NCBI RefSeq assembly: GCF_000385925.1
Contig: NC_021175.1
Span: forward strand, 1,652,213 to 1,716,212
DNA length: 64,000 nt
Source: Streptococcus cristatus AS 1.3089
GTDB lineage: Bacteria; Bacillota; Bacilli; Lactobacillales; Streptococcaceae
Reading direction: 5' to 3'
The notes under the pieces were generated by a model. It was not told the DNA's origin. It did not search any database and saw only the letters and a list, made by a program, of their open reading frames with translations. Made by a program: the position numbers and the translations under genes. Positions 1 to 8,845 of this stretch are shown here, piece after piece (positions within the stretch are counted from its first letter, which is position 1; each line of letters begins with the position of its first letter).

Positions 1-19
1 CCTAAGCCTCCTACTTTCT

Positions 20-883
20 TTACTTGAAGCTCATCCGTCTATTCAGCAGCCAATTTTGACCTAGCCAGAGGAGGGCTACTGCCGTGAGCACTACTCCAAC
101 TATATAGTATGTTTCTTGGCTTGTCAAGAGCTTTTGCCATTCGATACGGATACCTAGGAGCTTCTCAAATTCTTGCTGGAGCTGACTCTGGTCCGCAAAA
201 ACTTCAGTCAGAGACTCCTTCATCAGGACTTGTCTGAAAAGGGAAGCCATGTAGGTTGAAGGAGTCAGCTTCATGAGATTTTGGGCAAGGCTGGGCAGAG
301 TCCCAATCGGAATATAGGTTCCCACTAGAAAACCAGAGGCCGCACCGATGACCGTTGCATATTGACCCAAGGAATTCACCGATTTGAAATAAGGAACAAC
401 TAGCGCATTGAGGAGACTAGCCAGCAAGCTATTGAGTAACATAAGGCAGGCCAGCTGGGGAAGAAGCCCCCAGTCAAAGGAAATCTTGTCCGCTAGAATA
501 AAGTAGGTTAGCATGACAGCAAACATGAAGACTTGCATGACAAAGCCAATCACAAAGGCACTGATTAAGTAGCTAAATCGCAAGCCCCATTGCCCTAAAT
601 CTGTGATAAAGAGGTCGGCAGTCACCTTTCTTTCTCGGTCTTCCGTCTGTTGTGAAAAAGCTGATAGGGTAGTTGTCAAGGCGGTGACCGCCAGCGTTCC
701 GCTAATCAACCAGAAATCAAGCAAGTCCGTCGCATGGCTACTGTCTGACCAAGAGCCTTTCATGTTGTTCTTTAGAAAAACCAGATATAACACAAAGGGA
801 ATAATGGCTCCAAAGAGAGAGAGGATCACCCCACTATGATTGCGGAAATAGAGTAAAAAATTTCGTTTGATCAACATTAACAT
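20..883 (-). CDS. ABC-2 type transporter permease
   Basis: This is a 287-aa integral membrane protein with about six hydrophobic segments (roughly residues 11-33, 55-77, 100-130, 138-160, 170-195, 258-278). That is the normal topology of ABC-2 permeases for drugs, polysaccharides or peptides. It starts directly after the stop of the ATPase gene (884-1750) on the same strand, so the two form a transcription unit and presumably one exporter. The substrate cannot be read from the sequence. The family call is solid; drug or bacteriocin efflux is inference from family habits and from the BceAB-type genes downstream. Confidence 0.85.
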   Translation of the reverse strand: MLMLIKRNFLLYFRNHSGVILSLFGAIIPFVLYLVFLKNNMKGSWSDSSHATDLLDFWLISGTLAVTALTTTLSAFSQQTEDRERKVTADLFITDLGQWGLRFSYLISAFVIGFVMQVFMFAVMLTYFILADKISFDWGLLPQLACLMLLNSLLASLLNALVVPYFKSVNSLGQYATVIGAASGFLVGTYIPIGTLPSLAQNLMKLTPSTYMASLFRQVLMKESLTEVFADQSQLQQEFEKLLGIRIEWQKLLTSQETYYIVGVVLTAVALLWLGQNWLLNRRMSFK

Positions 884-1750
884 TTAACGTACCTCTCTTC
901 CTGTCAGGGCCATAAAGGCATCATCCATCGTCCCTGCTTGAAATTCAAATTGTTCAATATAAGAGCCAAGCTGGCTCAGTAAAGTCAAGGCTTCTTGGGT
1001 CGTTTCAGGATAAAAGAAAAATTCATTCTCCTTGCCTTGCTCAAATTCACAGCTAGTCGGCAAAGCAGCCTTCAAGCTCTCTGAATGCTGGGTCAAAATC
1101 CGCAAAACATTGCGGGCATAGCGCTCCTTGATCTGGTCGGCAGAGCCTTGCGCAATGACTTGACCATGGTCTACGATATAAATCTTATCCGCATCGTCTG
1201 CTTCATTGAGATAGTGGGTGGTCAGGACTACGGTCATCTTTTCCTTCTGCTGCAGTTCTTTGAGCAGCTTCCAAATGCTTTCTCTAGTCTGGATATCCAG
1301 GCCTGTCGTCGGCTCATCTAGAAAAAGCAGGTCGGGACTATTGAGCAGCGCACGTGCAATGTCTACCCGTCGCTTTTGTCCGCCAGAAAGTGTCCCGTAG
1401 CGCTGTTTGGCAAAGCTAGTCAGCCCCAGTTGCTCGATTAATTTCTCAATCTTACCAGTCGCCACCTGCTTGTACTGCTTGGCACGGATTTGCAGATTTT
1501 CAACTACTGTCAAATTGGCATCTAGCACACTATTTTGAAAGACCACCCCCAGCTTGGCTTGTTCTGCATAAGTGATTTGTCCTGATGTTGGCTGCAAAAG
1601 TCCAATCAACATCTGAATCGTTGTCGACTTGCCCGCTCCATTAGGACCCAGAATTGCTGTAAAACTACCTGCCTCAATTTCTAAATTCAGGCCGTTAACC
1701 GCTACCTTATCGCCATAAACTTTGGTTAGATTTTTCGTTTCTACTAACAT
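884..1750 (-). CDS. ABC transporter ATP-binding protein (ABC-2 exporter partner)
   Basis: This 288-aa cytoplasmic ATPase energises the permease that follows it. Walker A (GPNGAGKS) lies at residues 35-42, the signature LSGGQKRR near 120, and Walker B LLFLDEPTTG near 140-150, followed by the switch His in TTHYLNEADD. A C-terminal extension of about 80 residues (RILTQHSESLK onward) is usual for DrrA/CcmA-type ATPases. It is the first gene of the pair; its stop and the permease start abut. No regulator for this pair is visible next to it. Confidence 0.9.
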   Translation of the reverse strand: MLVETKNLTKVYGDKVAVNGLNLEIEAGSFTAILGPNGAGKSTTIQMLIGLLQPTSGQITYAEQAKLGVVFQNSVLDANLTVVENLQIRAKQYKQVATGKIEKLIEQLGLTSFAKQRYGTLSGGQKRRVDIARALLNSPDLLFLDEPTTGLDIQTRESIWKLLKELQQKEKMTVVLTTHYLNEADDADKIYIVDHGQVIAQGSADQIKERYARNVLRILTQHSESLKAALPTSCEFEQGKENEFFFYPETTQEALTLLSQLGSYIEQFEFQAGTMDDAFMALTGREVR

Positions 1751-1864
1751 GATTTTCCTCCTGTCTTAACTTCTGAGACTATGATAGCAAGTCTTTTTTG
1801 AAAAATCTCGGCTTCTTGGACAAGCGGTAAAATGAGGGAGATGAGAGGTGAAAATCCAGCCATC

Positions 1865-1890
1865 AAAAAATCCCCGACCAAGGGTCAGGG
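1865..1890 (-). terminator. Rho-independent terminator after the BceB-like permease
   Basis: On the minus strand an 8-bp stem (CCCTGACC / GGTCGGGG, one G-T pair, loop CTT) is followed by ATTTTTTG. It lies eight bases past the permease stop codon. Confidence 0.85.
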
Positions 1891-1897
1891 AAGCTTA

Positions 1898-3898
1898 TTA
1901 GCGGGCGACAATCTTGCGGTAACTGCGGGAAGTTAGTAAGAATACTAAAATATAGGTCAGGAGGAAGACGCCGCAAGTTGCAAGTGTTGTCTGGATTAAA
2001 AGAGGAAGATTGGTCACCCCTAATAGAGCAACTATCAAGCGCAGCATATGAAAGACTGCTGCTATATGTAGAAAAGCAAAGATAAGAGGTAGGAAGAAAA
2101 CAGTCAAAATCTGCTTGCGAATGGTACTTCTGGTCTGCTTTTCATCTAAACCAACTTTTTGTAAGATAATAAAACCATCACGGTCTTCATAGCCTTCAGA
2201 GATTTGCTTGTAGTAAATCACGAGAACAGCTCCTAGGAGGAAGATAACGGAGAGGAAGACACCGATGAAGAGCAAGGTTCCGGTAAGTTCCTGATAACTC
2301 TTTTCTGCGCTATGACGGTCACTGGCCATTGCGTAGCTACCATCTTGGGCCTGTTCCTGATCCAAAGTGTCTCTCAACGCCAGCTGGACTTGCTCGACAA
2401 ATTTCTTACTGTCCTTAGTCTCCGAAGCAATTCCAATGTAGTAGTGATGAGCCGCATCAAGACCAACCGCTTTACTATCATTGACCACCATATAGAGGCC
2501 CTGCTCCATGGCCACATCGTTTGGATTAGGGATTTTCCCATGCGTGAAATTCGACGGTAAAATCTGCTTAATCTTCCAGTCCTTGCCATTCACTCGGAGA
2601 GGCTGGTCCTTATTTAAGGAAACATTTTTTCCATAGACAAGAGTTTCATCGTCTGCCAAGTCTATCTTTTTCCCTGTCATTTTTTCATAATCCTGACGAT
2701 TGATGACCGTAATTGTGCCAGCAGACTTGGTCAAGATACTTGGATCCGAATTCAGCTCGCCTTGCATTGGAACAGTGATATCATTTCCAGCCAGTTTCAT
2801 GATGAAGGATGATTGATAAAGATAGGCAGTATAGTTTGGCTTCTTCAGACCTGTTTCCTGAGCGACTTGCTGGACCTTGTCCAACAGTGCTTCCGTCTGA
2901 TCGGTTGATTTCGGCAGGACGACGCTGACATTATAATCCTTCGGATGCAAGGTAGTAATATAATCCTGACCTCCAACATAGATATTGATTGTACCAACTA
3001 GAGTCACGAGGAGCATGGTGGACAAGATGGAAATGGTTGCCAAGCCTGCTGCATTTTTACGCATCCGCGAGATGAGATTGGAAACAGAAATGAAATTCTG
3101 CGTTTTATAGTAGTAGCCCTTGCGCTTTTTGAGAAATTGCAAGAGTGTAATCGAACCTGCATTAAAAAGCAGATAAGTTGCTAGGATAACCATGAGCACA
3201 GCTATAAAGAAATTGCCGATTGCAGCGACAGGTTTTGTAACGGTCAAAGCCATGTAATAAGCCACACCCATGAGCAGGAGCCCCAGCAAGGTTTGCGGCA
3301 AAAGGAAGCGTCCCTTCTTCTCGCCAGCTTTCTTTTCTTTCATTAGATTAAGAGAGCTATGGCGTAGAAGGCGTAAAGAATTGAGCAACAATATCACTGC
3401 AAAAGCGACACCCAGACTAGCTAGAGTTATCCAGACATTTTGCCATTGGAAGGTCGAGGCAAGGACTACTGGTAGACCCATCAATTTCAAAAGGACTGCG
3501 TAAAGCATCTTGTCCAAAGCTAAGCCAGACAAGACCCCCAGACCGACCGTAGCCAGATAAAAAACGCAGAGTTCAAAGAAGGTCATGACTAGCAGGTGAC
3601 GTTTTTCCATCCCCAGCACGCTATAAACCCCGAGCTCCCGTGAGCGGTTCTTCATAACAAAGCTATTAGCATAAGTAATGAGAATGAGCACTGCAATCTG
3701 AATGACTCGGATGCCAAACTGCAGGGTCATGCGAGCTGCTGTACCGCCATAAGAGGTCTCCATATTGGGGCTATGAGCCAGTGAGACAAAACTATACAAA
3801 ATCGCTGTTGCCAGTACCGTCGCCAAAGCAAATGGATAATACAAACTGCGATTTTTGATCAGATTTGATAAAGCCAGTTTACTCGTTAGTTTGAACAT
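1898..3898 (-). CDS. BceB-type FtsX-like permease (peptide antibiotic resistance)
   Basis: About 666 aa, with the BceB layout: one N-terminal helix, an FtsX-like block of helices (about 50-300), a large extracellular domain (about 310-520) and a second FtsX block at the C terminus. With the ATPase just upstream it forms a BceAB-type transporter, a family that protects against bacitracin and other cell-wall-directed peptides and also signals to a partner histidine kinase. I start it at the internal Met (MFKLTSKLALSN), because GAGGTGGG lies just upstream; the longer frame reads MRWAI first. It overlaps the end of the ATPase gene by about 20 bases. The substrate is not readable. Confidence 0.9.
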   Translation of the reverse strand: MFKLTSKLALSNLIKNRSLYYPFALATVLATAILYSFVSLAHSPNMETSYGGTAARMTLQFGIRVIQIAVLILITYANSFVMKNRSRELGVYSVLGMEKRHLLVMTFFELCVFYLATVGLGVLSGLALDKMLYAVLLKLMGLPVVLASTFQWQNVWITLASLGVAFAVILLLNSLRLLRHSSLNLMKEKKAGEKKGRFLLPQTLLGLLLMGVAYYMALTVTKPVAAIGNFFIAVLMVILATYLLFNAGSITLLQFLKKRKGYYYKTQNFISVSNLISRMRKNAAGLATISILSTMLLVTLVGTINIYVGGQDYITTLHPKDYNVSVVLPKSTDQTEALLDKVQQVAQETGLKKPNYTAYLYQSSFIMKLAGNDITVPMQGELNSDPSILTKSAGTITVINRQDYEKMTGKKIDLADDETLVYGKNVSLNKDQPLRVNGKDWKIKQILPSNFTHGKIPNPNDVAMEQGLYMVVNDSKAVGLDAAHHYYIGIASETKDSKKFVEQVQLALRDTLDQEQAQDGSYAMASDRHSAEKSYQELTGTLLFIGVFLSVIFLLGAVLVIYYKQISEGYEDRDGFIILQKVGLDEKQTRSTIRKQILTVFFLPLIFAFLHIAAVFHMLRLIVALLGVTNLPLLIQTTLATCGVFLLTYILVFLLTSRSYRKIVAR

Positions 3899-4661
3899 AA
3901 TCGCCCACCTCACTTGCCATGACTGTCAGAGTATCGGAAATTTCTTGGAACATCTGCCGCTCGGTCTTGTTGCCGCGAAAGATTTGGTTATAAAGAATCC
4001 CGTCCTTGATAAATAGCACCCGCTTGGCCCGACTGGCAGCTGAAGTCGAGTGGGTCACCATGAGAATGGTCTGGCCGCGGTCATTGATATCGTCAAAGAC
4101 ATCCAAAAGAGCAGCTGAAGACTTGGAATCCAAAGCTCCTGTCGGCTCATCCGCCAGCAAAATCTCAGGCTCTGTGATGATGGCACGGGCTACTGCAACC
4201 CGTTGCTTCTGACCACCAGAAATTTCATAAGGGAACTTCTCTTGAAGTTTGTTAATCCCCAGCTCATTGCAGGTCGTCACCAGCTTTTGCATCATCTCAG
4301 TAATAGGACGACGCGAGAGCACCAAAGGCAGGAGGATATTATCCTTGACCGACAGGGTATCTAACAGATTAAAATCCTGAAATACAAAGCCTAATTTCTC
4401 TCGGCGAAAGCTGGAAGCCTGACTGTTCTTGATGGTTGCTGTGTCAGTTCCGTTGAGAAAGACGCGGCCCTCAGTCGGCTTGTCCAACATGGCTAGGATA
4501 TTGAGCAGGGTGGACTTCCCAGAGCCTGATTCTCCCATGATGGCCACATATTCGCCTTTCTCCACTGTAAAGTGAATGTCCTTCAGCGCCTCTACTTGAC
4601 TGCCCTGAAAACGGGTTTTATAAATCTTTTTCACGTGTTGTACATCTAATAAGGTCATCAT
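3879..4661 (-). CDS. BceA-type ABC transporter ATP-binding protein
   Basis: A 260-aa ATPase of the MacB/LolD/BceA group: Walker A GESGSGKST near residue 44, Q-loop FVFQDFNLLD, signature ISGGQKQR near 145, Walker B ILLADEPTGALDSKS. The GALDSKS run after Walker B is characteristic of this group. It overlaps the permease gene on the same strand, so expression is coupled. The adjacent kinase and response regulator suggest induction by the peptides it handles, which is known for the family but inferred here. Confidence 0.92.
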   Translation of the reverse strand: MMTLLDVQHVKKIYKTRFQGSQVEALKDIHFTVEKGEYVAIMGESGSGKSTLLNILAMLDKPTEGRVFLNGTDTATIKNSQASSFRREKLGFVFQDFNLLDTLSVKDNILLPLVLSRRPITEMMQKLVTTCNELGINKLQEKFPYEISGGQKQRVAVARAIITEPEILLADEPTGALDSKSSAALLDVFDDINDRGQTILMVTHSTSAASRAKRVLFIKDGILYNQIFRGNKTERQMFQEISDTLTVMASEVGDYVQTNE

Positions 4662-4740
4662 GATCTCCTTTTCTATAATTCCATTTTAATACAGAAACAA
4701 CTTTATTTCCATATTTACTAATTTTTAAATGCCAATATTT

Positions 4741-5499
4741 TTATCTCTGCACCAGATAAGCAATCAGTGCGATGATCCAGAGATGGGCTGGGTAAAAGAT
4801 ATAAAAGAAATACTTGCCCCACTTGCCATTGTAGCCTCGCTCGCCATTGTAGAGACGGAGGAAGGGTAAGACGGTAATAAAGGCCCAGTCTGAATTGTAG
4901 AGCATCATCGAAAGGGTCGCTCCCATGGTTGGGTAGATTTCAATGCTCAGACAGAAGAGTAGAAAAGTCAAGACAATGTAAGAAAGAGTTCTGAGGGCAG
5001 GCTGATTGCGGAAGATATAGCTAATCAGCATCAAAGGAATAATGGTCATGCCACCTTCTGTCAAAAAAACTCCTGCCAAACCAATTAAGACTGCTGCTCC
5101 AATCCGCAAATAGCGCTTCTCATCCATAACCTCTTCACCATTTTTGGAAAAACCAAATACAAGATTAAGTACTAGAACGCCGCAGGCTAAGCTGAGAAAG
5201 ATATTATTCTCAAGATGAATTCCCTTGCTATGAAAGAGCATGGTCAGGATACTATTGCCCAGCTGCATGATAGCCGCCCAGATAAACAAGCGTGCATTGT
5301 AGGCCAAGCGATTACGCGTATGCAGAAAGCCTTCTACTGCGCTAAAAGCAAACCAAGCGGCTACACAGCGGGTCAGCAGGTGAAAAATCCCGTCCCAGCC
5401 CGTCGGCAAAAGCCCTGGAATCTTACCAATATGATCAAAAACCATTAAAAAGGCCATGAAAAGCTTGAGTTGGAATGCATTTAATCCTCTTGTTTTCAT
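4741..5499 (-). CDS. TraX family membrane protein
   Basis: A 252-aa polytopic membrane protein beginning LNAFQLKLFMAFLMVFDHIG, matching the start of TraX-type proteins, with about seven hydrophobic segments. TraX of the F plasmid acetylates pilin; chromosomal streptococcal homologues have no fixed role, and acyl transfer to a surface molecule is only a guess from the family. It sits between the histidine kinase gene and the BceAB-type transporter on the same strand, with about 80-110 bp gaps on both sides, so it could belong to the same response. An RBS-like AAGGAGAT precedes the ATG. Confidence 0.8.
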   Translation of the reverse strand: MKTRGLNAFQLKLFMAFLMVFDHIGKIPGLLPTGWDGIFHLLTRCVAAWFAFSAVEGFLHTRNRLAYNARLFIWAAIMQLGNSILTMLFHSKGIHLENNIFLSLACGVLVLNLVFGFSKNGEEVMDEKRYLRIGAAVLIGLAGVFLTEGGMTIIPLMLISYIFRNQPALRTLSYIVLTFLLFCLSIEIYPTMGATLSMMLYNSDWAFITVLPFLRLYNGERGYNGKWGKYFFYIFYPAHLWIIALIAYLVQR

Positions 5500-5610
5500 T
5501 TCATATCTCCTTGTCTTCTTTATACATCTATCTTACAAAAAAAGAAAGGCCGGTACCATAACCTAACCTTTCAATTTCACTTACCAATCTTACAAATTTG
5601 TAAGAATGCC

Positions 5611-6591
5611 TTATTCAAATATCATCTTCTTCTCTGAAAAGCTAATCATGACAGTTGTTCCCTTTCCGACCTGCGAAGCGATGCTGATCTGGTGCCCTAG
5701 CTCATCTGCGATTTTCTTGGACAGATAAAGCCCCAAACCAGACGACTGCTGGGTCAAACGGCCATTATAGCCCGAAAATCCTCGCTCGAAAACCCGCAAC
5801 AAATCCGCATCCTGAATGCCCAGACCGCTGTCCTTGATATAAAGCGTATCCTCCTGAAAATAAATTTCAATTCCGCCTTGACTGGTGTATTTCAGACTAT
5901 TCGACAGCACTTGCTCCAAAATAACGACGAACCATTTCTTATCTGTGATGATGGTTCGGTCCAGATCATGCAGACTGAGACTCAGGTCCTTTTGGATAAA
6001 GAAAATCGCATATTTCTTGACAATCTCCTTGACCAAATCTTCAACATTTTCCTTTTTCAAGACCAAATCCTCGTGGAAACTCTCCAAACGAAGGTACTGC
6101 AAGACGATATTGACATAGGACTCGATCTTAAAGAGCTCTTGCTCCAGCTGGTTCTTGACCTTCTTGTCCTCAATCTCTCCAACCAGCAAGGAACTAGCCG
6201 CAATAGGCGTCTTGATCTGATGAGCCCAGAGCGTATAATAGTCCATCAGGTCATTTAACTTCTCCCTCTCCTCAATCGCACGGTTCTTCTTATCCATTTC
6301 CAAAAGAGCCAGTTTCTCAAAAAGGAGAGCCTCTAAGGCTGTCTGAGGCCGACCTGAGGCGTAGAAGAGCTGGTTGCGGTAGTCCTTATAGGCGCTAGCT
6401 AGATCCATTCCCAAGAAAAAGCTAGCGAGGAGGAAGGCTAAGAGCAGCTGATACTCTAGTAGACTGCGCCCATCCTCGAAAATAAAGGCAAACATCCCCA
6501 TAACCGAAAATATAACTAACAAGAGCGACAAAATGAAGCGACGAGAATAGAGATGGTGTCTCAAAAAGAAAAATTTATCCTGCATGTCCAT
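5611..6591 (-). CDS. Intramembrane-sensing histidine kinase (BceS-like)
   Basis: 326 aa: two helices near residues 15-36 and 47-65 with almost no extracellular loop, which is the hallmark of BceS/LiaS-type intramembrane kinases. The phosphoacceptor is His124 in LWAHQIKTPIAAS. The N-box NSLKYTSQGG and G-boxes DSGLGI and SSGLGLYLSKKI make a complete ATPase domain. It overlaps the end of the response regulator gene by about 17 bp. The family normally senses flux through its BceAB transporter rather than the antibiotic itself; a matching transporter lies 1 kb downstream. Confidence 0.9.
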   Translation of the reverse strand: MDMQDKFFFLRHHLYSRRFILSLLLVIFSVMGMFAFIFEDGRSLLEYQLLLAFLLASFFLGMDLASAYKDYRNQLFYASGRPQTALEALLFEKLALLEMDKKNRAIEEREKLNDLMDYYTLWAHQIKTPIAASSLLVGEIEDKKVKNQLEQELFKIESYVNIVLQYLRLESFHEDLVLKKENVEDLVKEIVKKYAIFFIQKDLSLSLHDLDRTIITDKKWFVVILEQVLSNSLKYTSQGGIEIYFQEDTLYIKDSGLGIQDADLLRVFERGFSGYNGRLTQQSSGLGLYLSKKIADELGHQISIASQVGKGTTVMISFSEKKMIFE

Positions 6592-7261
6592 TGGTCAAAC
6601 CGTACCCTATCCCTTTTTTCGTCTCAATGAAATACTTCAGACCGTGCTCCTCCAGCTTCTTGCGCAAACGGGCAACATTGACAGACAAGGTATTGTCATC
6701 TATAAAGAAATCACTGTTCCAGAGCTCCTTCATCAAGTCATCACGCGCCACGATACTACCGGAATGCTCAAAGAGCACCCGCAAGATCTGAAATTCATTC
6801 TTGGTCAACGTTACAAGCTCGCCCTCATAGACCAAATCCATGGACTTAAGATTTAAAATCACGCCCTGATATTCCAAAAGGCTTTGATCCGTTCCAAACT
6901 CATACGATCGCCTCAGCAGGCCTTGAACTTTTGCCAGAAAGACATTATTATCAAAAGGCTTGGTCACATAGTCATCTGCGCCCATATTGATGGCCATGAC
7001 GATATCCATGGACTGGTCGCGCGAAGATAGAAACATAATTGGCACCGTCGAAATCTTCCGAATTTCCTGGCACCAATGGTAGCCGTTAAAGAGGGGCAGA
7101 CCAATATCCATCAGCACCAGCTGGGGCTCCTCCTTGACAAAGGTCGTCAAAACCTGCATGAAATCCTCAATCGCCACAACCTGATAGCCCCACTGCTCCA
7201 GCATTTTTTTGATCATTTGACGGATAACCGCATCATCCTCGACCAGTAAAATCTTGTGCAT
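6575..7261 (-). CDS. OmpR-family response regulator (BceR-like)
   Basis: 228 aa. The receiver domain has the acidic pair in LLVEDD, phosphoacceptor Asp52 (LVLMDIGLP) and Lys101 (TKPFDNN). The C-terminal winged helix (about 125-225) carries LTKNEFQILRVLFEHSG and SVNVARLRKKLEEHG. It is the first gene of the kinase unit. It is expected to activate the BceAB-type genes (3.9-4.7 kb); no binding site was identified with confidence. Confidence 0.92.
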   Translation of the reverse strand: MHKILLVEDDAVIRQMIKKMLEQWGYQVVAIEDFMQVLTTFVKEEPQLVLMDIGLPLFNGYHWCQEIRKISTVPIMFLSSRDQSMDIVMAINMGADDYVTKPFDNNVFLAKVQGLLRRSYEFGTDQSLLEYQGVILNLKSMDLVYEGELVTLTKNEFQILRVLFEHSGSIVARDDLMKELWNSDFFIDDNTLSVNVARLRKKLEEHGLKYFIETKKGIGYGLTNGHAG

Positions 7262-7383
7262 TCCATTTCCTCACTCATTTTTCTTACTGCTATTATATCA
7301 AATTCTCCCTTAAATCACAGAGACTTTTTTAGTTTGAAAATCATATTGTTTTCAGAAATTTTCAAGAAATCATTCAAGAAGTG

Positions 7384-7412
7384 TTGACAAAAATAGAGTA
7401 AAAAGATAAAAT
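7384..7412 (+). promoter_or_regulatory. Sigma-A type promoter of the Nramp-like gene
   Basis: TTGACA (7384-7389), a 17-bp spacer and TAAAAT (7407-7412). It lies 55 bp before the ATG at 7467, which has AAGGAG upstream. Confidence 0.75.
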
Positions 7413-7466
7413 AACACTACATTCAGAATTGTCTGAAAATTCATTTTTTATAATAAGGAGATTATT

Positions 7467-8726
7467 ATGCTAGAACAAACTCAGACATCTACCTGGCAGT
7501 CAAAACTGAAAGCCCTCGGTCCCGGGATCCTCATGGCCTCTGCTGCTGTTGGTGGCTCTCACATTGTTTCCTCGGCTCAAGCAGGCGCCAAGTATGGCTG
7601 GGCTTTGATGGGACTGGTCATCTTGGCCAACCTCTTCAAATATCCCTTCTTCCGCTTCGGTGCTGAGTACACCTTAGAAACTGGTCATAGCCTGGTTGAA
7701 GGCTATGCTCAAAAAGGAAAAGTCTACTTGGGCATCTTCTTCGTTTTAAATGTCTTCTCCGCCTTGGTCAATACAGCAGGGGTCGGGATTCTCTGTGCTG
7801 CTATCATCGCCAGCGCCTTTCCAAATGCCCTTGGGCTCAGTATTACTCAATGGTCGCTGATTCTCATCATCCTGATCTGGGCAATGCTACTCTTTGGTGG
7901 CTACAAGTTCCTTGATGGCCTTGCCAAATGGATCATGTCCGCTCTAACCTTTGCAACCGTTATTGCGGTCATCGTTGCCATTATCAAGCATCCTGAGTAC
8001 GGAGCAGACTTCGTTGAAAAGACACCTTGGCAGATGGCTGCCTTACCTTTCATCGTTTCTCTCATGGGCTGGATGCCAGCTCCAATCGAGATTTCAGCAA
8101 TCAACTCCCTCTGGACTGCTGAGAAAGGAAAATCTGTTAATATCTCTGTCACGGACGGACTTTTTGACTTTAATGTTGGTTATATTGGAACGGCCATTCT
8201 GGCCATCTTCTTCGTCGCTATGGGCGCTCTTATCCAGTATCCAACTGGTCAAGCAGTTCAGGATGCTGGGGCTGCCTACATCCAGCAATTCGTTGGGATG
8301 TACGCATCTGTCCTTGGTGATTGGACACGGATTCTGATTACTTTCATTGCCTTTCTCTGTATCTTCGGTACCGTTATTACCGTTATCGATGGCTATTCTC
8401 GTGTAAACGCTGAATCCCTACGCCTCCTTCTCAATGAAGAGAAGACTTCTCAAAAAAATCTGCATATCTGGATGACAGCTACAGCCATTATCGGTGGCAT
8501 TATCATCTACTTCTTCCAAGGTAGTGTGGCCCTCATGCTTCGTTTTGCCATGATTGCTTCCTTCCTGACGACTCCATTTTTTGCCCTTCTAAACTATCTC
8601 CTCGTTACGAGCGAAAATAAACATCTGGGTAAATGGCTAAAAGGTCTTTCCATCCTTGGTTTGATCTTCCTCTTTAGCTTCGCTTTATTCTTTATCTACG
8701 CCATCCTCATCGGTAAAGCTTACTAG
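7467..8726 (+). CDS. Nramp-family transporter, atypical metal site
   Basis: 419 aa with about 11 transmembrane segments and the Nramp opening LGPGILMASAAVGGSHI. Classical Mn/Fe Nramp proteins have a DPGN motif in helix 1 and an MPH motif in helix 6, which bind the metal. Here the corresponding places read VGGSH and MGWMPAPIE, so the canonical Asp, Asn and helix-6 His are absent. It therefore belongs to a divergent branch, and Mn(II) uptake should not be assumed. It stands alone with its own promoter and a terminator hairpin directly after it. Confidence 0.8.
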   Translation: MLEQTQTSTWQSKLKALGPGILMASAAVGGSHIVSSAQAGAKYGWALMGLVILANLFKYPFFRFGAEYTLETGHSLVEGYAQKGKVYLGIFFVLNVFSALVNTAGVGILCAAIIASAFPNALGLSITQWSLILIILIWAMLLFGGYKFLDGLAKWIMSALTFATVIAVIVAIIKHPEYGADFVEKTPWQMAALPFIVSLMGWMPAPIEISAINSLWTAEKGKSVNISVTDGLFDFNVGYIGTAILAIFFVAMGALIQYPTGQAVQDAGAAYIQQFVGMYASVLGDWTRILITFIAFLCIFGTVITVIDGYSRVNAESLRLLLNEEKTSQKNLHIWMTATAIIGGIIIYFFQGSVALMLRFAMIASFLTTPFFALLNYLLVTSENKHLGKWLKGLSILGLIFLFSFALFFIYAILIGKAY

Positions 8727-8729
8727 ATC

Positions 8730-8779
8730 AAAAGAGCTGGAAATACTGAAGAATATCTTCAGCTTTCCGCTCTTTTCTT
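8730..8779 (+). terminator. Terminator of the Nramp-like gene
   Basis: AAAAGAGC ... GCTCTTTTC arms enclose a further GAAGA/TCTTC stem, followed by a T-rich run just past the stop codon at 8726. Confidence 0.75.
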
Positions 8780-8845
8780 TTTCCCTTTCTGACAACTAGC
8801 CCCTACTTATGCTATACTGTAAGAAGATAGAATATGGAGAACGAT

